From Amoebidium appalachense (lineage: Eukaryota > Ichthyosporea), in assembly GCA_963693365.1 (NCBI GenBank), contig CAVNZM010000003.1, forward strand, positions 11,966,001 to 12,030,000: 64,000 nucleotides of DNA, in the 5' to 3' direction. The notes under the pieces were generated by a model. The model saw only the letters and a program-made list of their open reading frames with translations. It had not been told where the DNA came from and ran no database searches. Below, piece by piece: positions 1 to 9,636 of this stretch. Each line of letters opens with the position of its first letter. The first letter of the stretch is position 1. A program made the translations under genes and the position numbers.

Positions 1-316
1 TGATCGGGGGATAAATGCGATAAGTGGGTATCCCGTAGTTCTTCGATGTCTTTTTCAGTCATTGTTTTTGAAGGTTCAGGAGCAACACTATCATAAATGC
101 CCTCATAACCAAAAGTTTGATTATAAGTGGGATCATGCGATTTGGCAGCCGGAGGGGGCTGGGGGGGGGTTCTTCAGAATCCGCTATGCGTGCACGTTTG
201 TTGTGGGGTTGCAGGGCAGCCACCAAGTGCGGTGCTTGGGCGGCGGAACGTGCACGTGTAGAGTGAGATAAAGCAGCTTGGTGTGCATATATCTCTTGCA
301 CCAGCGTGTTTTCCAT
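1..316 (-). CDS. 5' part of an unknown gene, runs off the left edge; homopolymer frameshift
   Basis: An ATG at 316 opens a minus-strand frame rich in Ala and Ser, with a basic KRAR patch and a Pro/Glu stretch. It then enters a run of nine G on the plus strand (161-169, C9 on the coding strand). Downstream of this run the original frame degenerates and stops at 59-61. A second minus frame is open from the C-run to position 1 and has a much more protein-like composition (Tyr, Asp and Glu, ending near LRDTHLSHLSPD). The simplest reading is one gene with a one- or two-base length change in the C-run, either real or an assembly error. No family is recognised. A Ser/Pro-rich transposon protein is possible. 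Confidence 0.4.
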
Positions 317-1670
317 ATTGTTTTTGAGTTATGGGGGTCTATCGTAATTTCGATATCTGGGCACGGAGCAATGTATGCAATATGTCCGACAGTGCACACG
401 GCAATAACCAAGGTTTTGTGTAACTTGATGGGGTGATTGGTTAAGTTCATCACGTGCAAGTAACATTTCTAGTCGGGGAGTGAATCATCTAGGTGGTACC
501 CAACGTCAAGACCATCCAATTTGCACAAGTGTTTGGGGTCTTTACTTGGGGAAATTTCAACAAGTTCGTAAAAGTGCTGTTTTTGTTAGCCTGGGATATA
601 GCAGGGGATATCATATGCTGTGTGAGGTGGAATTAAAAAAAAATTATCAGCACTTAAAAAAAATTATCAGCACACCGCACATAATACGTGGTTTCTGGTG
701 TGGAGGGCGGAAGGGGATTTTGATTGGCGGCCGAGATAGCGGCCAAAATCGCTTGAGCAGGGGAGATATAGGCATGAGGGGGTGGCCTACAGTACCACTC
801 GGCGGTACGTGACAAAGGTTTAGCAGAGGGGGGGTGAGAAAAAGAACATCAGCAAACCTACCCCCGTTACTTTGGGTGACATTGGTATACAAACGGTTAT
901 CCATGACACAATGGTATACACGCTGGTAACCTTGTATACACGATATTATACACAATACGTCACCTCAATGCTATCCCTGTACAATATGATAACGTCGTGA
1001 TAGCGTGTTGGTAACATCATGGCAGTGGTACATTCCTGTATAACTGCTTAGGTTATACATTGTGTTACCCAGATGTTACCAAAGGTGACACAGTGTCCAT
1101 GTTAACATTGTGTCTACCATAGTGTACAACATACTGTATAATTATGTGTATACTATATCTGTACCAATTGTAACATATAGGCGAGGGTAACAATATGGTG
1201 ACATTAAGGCATACGGGGGTACCAATCCCGATATACCAACCCTATAGCATACTTGTATCTTATAAGATAGCAATTGCAATATTCTGCGTATTTTTGGGCA
1301 TCCGTTTGTAACCCTTGTGGTATCCCCCGGATTGAGTCAGGGGGGTAAAAACGGGGGACAGCAGTTTGTGTGAAAAAGTTGAACTTTTACACCAATTTTA
1401 TGCCAATCAGGACATACCGAGAGTACTACATGTCAGAGGGTTAGGTCTAGGGTGAGGCGCCAGGATAATACAAATGTTACACAGTATGCTACACGGGGAT
1501 AGCTGTGGTAACATTAGATAACATTTGGGTAACATCGTGTATGTCAAAGGCTAAATATTTGGCGTACGCACTTGTGTACATGCTGATACCTAGTAGTGGC
1601 AGTGATAACAATAGAGATACCATTTGGGGTTCTTTATTGTATACCACTTTTTTATCCTTTTTGTTATCAA
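317..1670. other. No gene seen; GT/TA-rich DNA
   Basis: Open frames here are short and without recognisable domains. The stretch is unusually rich in the words GGTAAC, GTATAC and GTGGTAC, related to the tandem repeat that follows. It may be an old, diverged part of the same repeat. Confidence 0.5.
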
Positions 1671-1677
1671 TGCCCGT

Positions 1678-2020
1678 GTGGTACCACTCTACGGCGAGGG
1701 TAACAACCTGGTACCCTACATGTATTCTCACGGATATTTACATGTATACCACTCTGCTACCAATCTATTGTCCTTTGTGTTATCCCTGCCATGGTGGTAC
1801 CACTCAGTGGCGAGGGTAACAACAAGGGTAACAACAGGGTACCCCATTTGTGTCACATATATACCAAAATGCTGTCCACTGTGGTATACTCGCCACCCTG
1901 CCATCATTGGTACCACTCAGTGGCAAGGGTAACAACAAGGGTAACAACAAGGTACCCCATTTGTGTCACATATATACCAAAATGCTGTCCACTGTGGTAT
2001 ACTCGCCATGGTTTTACAAT
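1678..2020. repeat. Tandem repeat, about 115-bp unit, three copies
   Basis: Two nearly identical copies begin with GTACCACTCAGTGGC near 1797 and 1910. They share the block GGGTAACAACAAGGG, a TTTGTGTCACATATATACC stretch and a TGTGGTATACTCGCC end. A more diverged copy starts near 1680. The short frames translated across it are repeats of one another and not genes. Confidence 0.8.
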
Positions 2021-2143
2021 AACGATAACCCTGATATATATTAAGACAACAATGATACATCAACTGTCACGCACTGTGACAGTCCTCGGGTGACCCCTTT
2101 TTTCCGCCTTTGGTGAGTGTGTGTGTTACGGTGTGTGTTTGAA

Positions 2144-2400
2144 ATGGGGGGGGGGGGGGGGGGGGGGAAGGAGGGGGGGGGGGGGGGGTGCGAGTGTGCG
2201 TGTGTCACGCTCCAAGTGCGTGTGCGTGTGCGTGTGTGTGTTTGTGTGTGGGTGCGCGTGTGTGCGTGTGTGTGTGCGCGTGCGCGCGTGTGTGTGTGTG
2301 TGTTCGGGTGCGCGCGCGTGTGTGTATCTGTGCGGGGGGGTGTTAGGGGGGGGGGGGGGGGGGAAGGGGGGGGGGGGGGGAAGGGGGGGGGAGGGGTGGC
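2144..2400. repeat. Poly-G and (GT)n low-complexity tract
   Basis: Long G runs flank an impure GT/GC tract in the middle. All frames here give Gly- or Cys-Val-rich peptides that reflect the repeat only. Confidence 0.9.
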
Positions 2401-3240
2401 GGAGGGCTAGGTGGGTATGCACGGAAAGAAGGCCACGATGATAGGGAGGATTATCGAGGTGTATGCCTGCCTGGAGATGGCCTTGCAGAGGGCTGACACA
2501 AGAAGTGACTACCTGCACTGGGTTTCCCGATGCGCTTTTATTACACTCGCGTTTGAACACGCAGATGCACATAAGTTTTTTGAACTGTTCTCACAACATC
2601 ATTTACATGCATCTACTTTGGCATCACCATTTCTTTGGCAAGTATGGAATCTGAACTATGACGTTGGATACGTTACATGCATCTCCTAAGTGTTTAGGTG
2701 CCAGGTACAAAAATGAAATAAATAAAAAAAGGATGCATGCTGAACAACCTGTTAGCCATGCCTTTCTGAATCACTGCTACTCATTAAGCTTGCAACTGCT
2801 TGCTTCATCATTTCCCTCAAAACACTCTTGTTGGCATCGAACGTAGTGCCCCTGATAGGGGCCGCCGTTTCTTCTTCATCGCTGATGACAAAGCCTCACT
2901 GGTGTTGGGATAAGTGTCCTGCCTACAAGATGGGTGTTAGGGTTCTGTATGCGCAGTTTATCCCCGCAAAGCGGTGTCTGTTTCGTGCGCGTCATTGTAC
3001 GTACACCTGTGAATAGGTGGAAGTAGGAAGAGAATACTAGCCACTACTATTCCTCCCTACCACCTACTGAGGCGGTGTCTCCTTTTTCCTTCCCTTTTTT
3101 TCTTTTTTTTTTTTTTTTTTTTGCAAAGCCGCAAAGCCGCCACAGGTAGATGTATAACGTCGCATGTGCGGCAACACGTCAGTACGTGTTAGTATTCCTC
3201 CTGTTCTCTGCTATACTACCAGTAGTACTAGTAGTGTTGT
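2401..3240. other. No gene seen
   Basis: Non-repetitive DNA with only short frames, ending in a T-rich stretch with an unbroken T run at about 3103-3122. Part may be the 5' untranslated end of the non-LTR element that follows. Its true 5' boundary was not found, because no target duplication matching the poly-A end at 13702 was seen. Confidence 0.5.
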
Positions 3241-3244
3241 ACGT

Positions 3245-3961
3245 ATGGCTCCGAAGCGCGGCCGTGCAGTACAGTTTTGCGCAAAATCCATAGCAAATAC
3301 ATGATCCCATTGGTCGCAAATCACATAGGTATTTGGATACATATGTCGCCATTTTGGACAACCGCCGGCTAAGGGGAACACCCAAGCAAACGGTAACATC
3401 AACATCCCACCCAAATACGAGAGGGTGTATTTCAAAGTCAAGCACGGCAGACGCCCACACAGGGCCATGTGGTCCATCTTCAAGGCTCTCGGCTTCCGGT
3501 GCTCTCGCATCCTTTGTCTGTCCTTCATTGGATACGATGTGCTGGAAGTAGCAGTACGGGGCGACTATAACCGTGCGTTCATCCGTGACGCGACAAAGGG
3601 GTGTGGAAGCTTCTTCACCCACCTCCCAAGCTACGACCCATGCGCGCCGGAAAACATTCAGAAAGCAGACAAAGAACGTAAAGTGTCTGCTAAGAATGCG
3701 TGCGCCACACGTTGTCGTGTACGCATCAGCAAGGCAAAAGAGTTCCTCGCAAAGTTGGAAAACGATGCTACGAGCGTGATAGACACGGACACGAAGGAAC
3801 CAATGTTTTCTGGTGAGAAACTGCTCGAGCGCAAACGCCGATGCGAGATGGAAATCGAGCTCTTCTGCGAACTGTTCGCGCTGGCGGAAGGTCGTGCATA
3901 CGACCCCGTAAGCGACAAGTGGGAACCAACCCCACAGGTGTCGGACCAAACCGATGCCTAA
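3245..3961 (+). pseudogene. Non-LTR ORF1, two in-frame stops
   Basis: An ATG at 3245 starts a basic peptide (MAPKRGRA...) in the same frame as the long open stretch ending at 3961. The frame is broken by TGA at 3302 and TAG at 3326, then runs open to the TAA at 3959-3961. The open part has about 200 residues, is rich in Lys, Arg and Glu and has a helical C-terminal half. No CCHC knuckle or RRM is obvious, so ORF1 is assigned by position only. Both stops could be single C-to-T changes from CGA and CAG. Its stop overlaps the ORF2 start in ATGCCTAA (3954-3961), an arrangement that suits termination-reinitiation. Confidence 0.65.
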
Positions 3962-6900
3962 TTTATCCTTCTTCTTCTGGAATGCTCGGACACTGGGCCC
4001 CCAAAAGGGCCTCCCCCCCGGGACACTCGACGATAAAATCAGCTACATACAACAACAGACAAACAACCACACGTTTACAGTGATTTGCGAAACACAGTTT
4101 AAAAACCACCACAAATTCAACTCTACATTGGTCGACACATCCACACACCCCGGTTACGCGAAAAACCGAGGCATTATTGTACTTGCCGCACCACACGTGA
4201 GAGTGAAGTGCAAACCGGTAGCAAAAACGGAATTCTCGGTTTCTATAGAGTTTCTTTCTAATGTTTTTACTTTTGTATATTACCCACCATCTATGTCGGT
4301 TGTCGAATTGACTCACGAGTTGTCACAGTTACCAATGTCCACTGTTATTTTAGGTGATTTTAACACGCGACTCCACCACACAGACACACTGCAAGTGAGT
4401 GTCGGGTACCCATCTAAGCCCCCGGAGCGTGCTATCCCTTTAGCAAGGTATGTCCAAAGTCACACTTTGCGGTTCCCTCAAATATCCCATGCCCACAACA
4501 ACGACTGGGGAGTGGCCTTTTGGCCATCAACCATGTCAAAACTCTCTCTCCCTCCTAACCTCTCTAGGTCATCTGACCACTCTCCTATCCTTTTCCTACC
4601 TAAGATCTCCCTTGATCTGCTCCCCCCTCCCCCTCCCACCTTTCGCCTCCGTCTATCCCAGCTTAAGTCACAGTGGGGTAGAGTTGATGTATGTGTATGC
4701 TATGCTACGAAACACCCTATATATATGCGCCTATTAGAATCTGCACAAGCCAGGCCAGATTCACATCTCGTACTAGATACATGCACTAACTTTATTGTTG
4801 ATGATTTGATAGATCTCGGTGATTATGCTGGCGGTGGTAGGAAGGAATATCCCGATGCTCTCTTGTTACCAAACACCACTCCCGCTAGACTAGGTGAACC
4901 CCTGTCTCAAAAGGAAAGCTTGCGCCGGCTTGCTAGTATGAATCGATTTGGCCCCCCTGCTCGTATTATTGGTGATACCACTGGAGACCCCCTCATAGAC
5001 TCTGATAAGTATTTCTCGGAACTGTTTAAAGATAGGACCCCCGCTCAGAAACCTATTGTGTGGCCTGTAGACCCATCTATCCCCATAGAATCGATCCTCC
5101 CCTTTTTCAGTCCCGATGCCATATGGTCTGTGATATCTAGTTATAGCTCTAGTAAGTCTTGTGGACCTGATGGACTCCCTGCTGGGTTTCTTAAAATCCT
5201 TGTTCCCTCCTACCCACAAAAGGAAAGTGATCGTGCTATTAAACCTGATCTTACTATCATGTTAAGCTCTCTCTTTTCTTGGTGTGTTAAATGTGGACAT
5301 GTCCCGTCATCTTGGTTAGATACCTTAGTGATCCCCATAGTTAAGAAGGACTCTGAGGGCCCCATATCATCCTTTCGCCCCATTACACTAACCCAGGTTG
5401 TTCGTAGATTCTTTGAAGCTTGCTTACTTAGGTTATTTGCACCGTGACATCACCCTAGGTTTCAATCTATTCTTCACATACACCCATGCCAATCCGCTTT
5501 TCGTAAAAACAATTCATGTTATGTTCAAATAATGGCACTGCACGATTCTATGCAAGTTGGTGCACAATATGTTGGCTTTATTGATTGGAAAACTGCTTAC
5601 GATTCTGTCTCCCCTGGTCTCCTATGGGAAAAGCTTGCTGCACGGGGTGTACCACACTGCATTGGTGTTCTGTTAGAAGCACTCTTGTCTCAAACCTATG
5701 GTAGAGCTGTGGTTAATGGGCATCTTTCATATGGTTTTGCTCGTACTAGAGGTCTCTTGCAGGGTTCATTGCTTAGCCCCTTTTTGTTTAACCTATTTAT
5801 AGATGATTTGGCTGTCAAGATTTACGCCGAAAACGATGACCCTATTAATAACTTTCCGCCTGCACTTCTCTATGCTGATGATCTGTCCCTCCTTGCCCGT
5901 ACCCCTAGACGCCTGCAAAGATTGTTCGATGTAGTGTCAGAGTGGTGCAAGGCAAACCTTATGATCCTTAACATAGACAAATGTGGTGTTCTTGTACCTG
6001 ATATAGCTAACAATTTACACACATTTACATTATCATCTAAACCTGTACCTATAGTTCCAGAATACAAATATCTTGGTGTTCCGGTTGATTCTGTTGGTGT
6101 TATGTTTCCCCATATGGTCGAAAAGAGGGTAGAGTTGGCTCGTAAGCGGTTAGCTTTCTTCTCGGCTAATATTTTTAAAGACACACCCCTCCATCCTTCT
6201 ATTAGACTTACATTTATTCGCACTTTTGTCTTCCCGGCATGTGAATATGGTTTACCCCTTCTCGCCGCTTGGATCAAGAAAGAGAGAACTAGAGCGCTTA
6301 AACCCTTGGCAAATTTCCTTGAAGCAGAAGTTGCCTCCTTTCTATCTAACAACTGTTGTAAACCTGGGCCTGTAACGCTCTCGATATATGGTCTGGTCCC
6401 AATAGCTGCTAGAGTATCCTATCTCGCGCTGAAATTCAATAAGCACATAAGCCGCTTAAAGAAGTATTTGCCCTCCCACCCTCTCTTCTCTATCCGACCT
6501 GTCCCCTCCTCACCTCTCCCCTCTTTCCTCCCCTCTCTCTCCCCTTCTCCCCTGGGCCGGGCACAAATACAAATAAACCCCGCAATAGTGTGTGTGTGAC
6601 TTTGGACTGCCACTTACTTATTAAACATGTACACAATCACAAGATAATCACGCAATATAACAAATGGAAAAAGATACCACACGACACTAGACCCGATGAA
6701 AGCATACACCTTGAAAAACTAAGCCTTATGTCTCGTTTTATATATACTGACCGCCTCAACCATATTGCCAAATATGGCACTCGCAAGTGTATAACACCTA
6801 AATACATATTACCTTCCTGTAGAACTGGTCTTTCTCTAGCTGATGGTATTATTGATCAATTACCACGCTTTTACTGTACACGTGCTATACAGTGGAGATC

Positions 6901-6987
6901 TAATAAGTATAAGGTGGCATCATTTGCATGCCCAAACAACACACACACACACCAGTTTAACCGGTCATGTATCGCCAAATGTAGTTT

Positions 6988-6992
6988 GATAG
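6988..6992. other. Target site duplication, left copy (GATAG)
   Basis: Pentamer directly before the left LTR. It equals the pentamer after the right LTR. Confidence 0.95.
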
Positions 6993-7701
6993 TGTTATTT
7001 TGTGTGGGTAAACGGAGAAGCAGAGAGCACAGATGGGTGTTATGTAAAACACAACACAAAGACACACGGGAAAAACACAACCGGAGAGGAGGAACGATTT
7101 CTGGAACCATAGGAAGTGAATACGACTGCTTATGATTTATTTCAAGATGAGGTCCCTTTTATACTTGGGAATGTGAAACGATAAACCAATCAAAAGAATG
7201 AAAACTATGAGTGTAAAATATATCGAATAAAATGTCTGTCGACATTTAGAATATAAAACTCAATCCTCCAATGAAAGAAACTTCTAATAAAAGCACGGAA
7301 ACATTTAATAAAATGAAACCACTTATGTAACTATTAATTCATAACATATATTTATACATGTTCTTATCATAACACGTCTAAATATAATTATTCCTAATAG
7401 TTGAAGAACATAGCACAATGCTACGTCGTGGGAAAGAAATGAGAAAGGAATGTAAGTTACTATATTTGGGAAAATACAAACGAGATATGATTGGATGACA
7501 TATATAGATTTTGACGCAAACGACAATACGTGTGCGCGAGCTAAGTATGTCGATACGTACACAGATCTAAGATGTCGTGTACACGGAAACGGAAAAGAAA
7601 GAAAGAAATGAAGAAAGGAAAAAGGAAACAAACTACAACAACTAATAAATAAATACCAAACTCAACTTCTAAGTCTTGCTGAGAATTAAGTGAAGATGAC
7701 A
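6993..7701 (-). repeat. 3' LTR of the Copia element
   Basis: 709 bp, AT-rich, TG...CA ends. It matches the right LTR base for base as far as I can follow. The two LTRs differ in flank: the left one enters the non-LTR reading frame on its outer side. Confidence 0.95.
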
Positions 7702-8182
7702 TCCCCACTCAAGGGTTGGAAGTTGGGTTCTCGTGAAGTTTGTTGATGTGACTGTTGATGTTAAGACTTTCACACATGTAGAAGTAGGTGCCGTGAAGTC
7801 ACAGTCAAGTTTCCCCACTCGAGAAGACAATGGAGAAGACTTGAAGGTGCAAGCCGGGGAAGAAAACCAAAACGGAAGAAGCACACAACGACGGTTGCCT
7901 CTGAAGACTCGGAAGATGACGGTAGCCAATGACGTGATATATAAATATATATAGAAGAAACAACTAGTGTATGTGTGACGTGTTGGTGGCTAATGATAAA
8001 TACATTATATATATGGTGGTATATAAATAAACGACGGATGGTGGAGAAGAAATCCCCACTGAAGATGCACACACTGAAGATCGATGAAGACAGCAGTAGA
8101 CTTTCGTTGGGAGGTGTCTCTACACGGTGATGTGTAGACCACTGGCCAGGGCCCCAACCTACTTGAAGACCACTGTAGATGA

Positions 8183-8185
<3 letters not shown>

Positions 8186-8227
<42 letters not shown>
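8186..8227. repeat. Poly-G run of 42 (poly-C on the Copia coding strand)
   Basis: An unbroken homopolymer inside the retrotransposon 3' untranslated region, just after the pol stop codon. Confidence 0.95.
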
Positions 8228-8231
<4 letters not shown>

Positions 8232-8232
8232 C

Positions 8233-9636
8233 TCAGTCACGAAGACTGAGTGAATCACGGTGCTGCTCGTGGGAGGGCCCGGGCAGGGGCTTGGTGAAGA
8301 TGTCAGCCACGTTGTCTTTGCTGGACACGTAGGTGACGACCACATCCCCACTCTTGATGTAGTCCTTCGTGTTGTGGTAACGGACTGCAATGTGTTTGGT
8401 CCGGTGCTTGATGCTGTTGGTGTGCAGGAGGGCAATGGTGGACTGGTTGTCACAGTAGACGGGGGTGGGGTCGGTCATCGGGTAGCCGAGTTCACGGAGG
8501 AGATCACGGTGCCAGATGACGTTTTGAACAGCAGCATTGATGGCCAGAAGCTCAGCCTCGGTGGTGGATGTTGCCGTGATGGACTGCAGCTTCGAATACC
8601 ATGTGATGGGTATGCCCTTGAAGAAGATGACGTATCCGGTGGTTGAACGACGGGTGTTGGGGCAGTTGGCAAAGTCAGCATCAGAATAACACTCCAGCAA
8701 GGGGGTGTTGTCGTCGGAAGCAGACTTGTCGTAGTGAAGGCCGAGGTTGGAAGTGCCGATGAGGTACCGAACTACACGGAGTAGACATTCCCATGCAAGT
8801 TTGGTGGGGTTGGCACTGAATCTACCGAGGTAGCCGATGGCAAAGGAGATGTCGGGCCGGGAACAACGAGCAACCCACAAAAGACGGCCGAGTAGTTCAC
8901 GGTAGGGAACCTTGATGGGTGGTGAGTCGTTCTCGTTGATGGTGATGACGGTGCCGACGGGAATGGGAGTAGCCTTGGGGTGAGCATCGTTGAGGTTGAA
9001 GTCTCTGACGATGTCGTTGATGTAGGATTGCTGAAGCAGCTTGAGGTGACCGGGGGTGTGGATGAGCTGGGTGCCAAGGAAGATGTCGGGAAGGTCAACC
9101 TTGCAGAGAGCTGACTTCATGATGTGGTCTACTAGATCCTTGGTGTGGGAGGAGTTGGCCGTGCAGATGATGATGACGTCGTCCACATAGTTGCCAGTGA
9201 GGATGATGTCACCGTTGGGGAAGGTCTTGATGTAGACACATGGATCTGAACGGAGACGTTCGAGACCGTGAGCAAGGAGGACCTTGTCGAAGTACTCATA
9301 CCAGGCCAGTGATGCTTGCTTGAGCCCGTAGAGTGCCTTCTTAAGTTTCCAGACCTTGTGTTCGTTGCCGGGGGTGATGAACTTGAAGCCAGGTGGTGGC
9401 TCAATGTAGATGTCTTCTTGAAGAGGACTGTTGAGGAAGGCAGTTGAGACGTCGAGTTGATGAATCTCATGGTTGCCGTCCACACCGATGGCAAGGAGGG
9501 CACGGACGGAGGAGGACATCACCACGGGGGAAGAGGTGTCACCGTAGTCAACACCGTAGACTTGAGTGAAGCCCTTTGCAACACCACGAGCTTTGATCTT
9601 GGTGTCACCGGCTGAGTTGAGGACTTTCTCAGTCAC
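8233..9636 (-). CDS. Copia reverse transcriptase-RNase H (467 aa frame)
   Basis: This frame carries the rest of pol. Upstream of its first ATG the same frame is open through the C-run at 9668-9674, where conserved RT residues (PPGA then a FKW motif) are found, so it is the continuation of the previous frame and not a separate gene. Motifs seen are ARGVAKGF, QLDVSTAFLN, the YVDD active site and the RNase H segment with YCDNQSTIAL and the C-terminal DIFTKPLP. Programmed frameshifting is possible. A one-base change in C7 is simpler, because other Copia elements usually have a single gag-pol frame. A 42-base poly-C (coding strand) starts about five bases after the stop. Confidence 0.9.
   Translation of the reverse strand: MTEKVLNSAGDTKIKARGVAKGFTQVYGVDYGDTSSPVVMSSSVRALLAIGVDGNHEIHQLDVSTAFLNSPLQEDIYIEPPPGFKFITPGNEHKVWKLKKALYGLKQASLAWYEYFDKVLLAHGLERLRSDPCVYIKTFPNGDIILTGNYVDDVIIICTANSSHTKDLVDHIMKSALCKVDLPDIFLGTQLIHTPGHLKLLQQSYINDIVRDFNLNDAHPKATPIPVGTVITINENDSPPIKVPYRELLGRLLWVARCSRPDISFAIGYLGRFSANPTKLAWECLLRVVRYLIGTSNLGLHYDKSASDDNTPLLECYSDADFANCPNTRRSTTGYVIFFKGIPITWYSKLQSITATSTTEAELLAINAAVQNVIWHRDLLRELGYPMTDPTPVYCDNQSTIALLHTNSIKHRTKHIAVRYHNTKDYIKSGDVVVTYVSSKDNVADIFTKPLPGPSHEQHRDSLSLRD

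Noticed and set aside
3179-3949. 256-aa minus-strand frame across the LINE 5' part
   Set aside because: It lies antisense to ORF1 of the retroelement, which has the supported frame.
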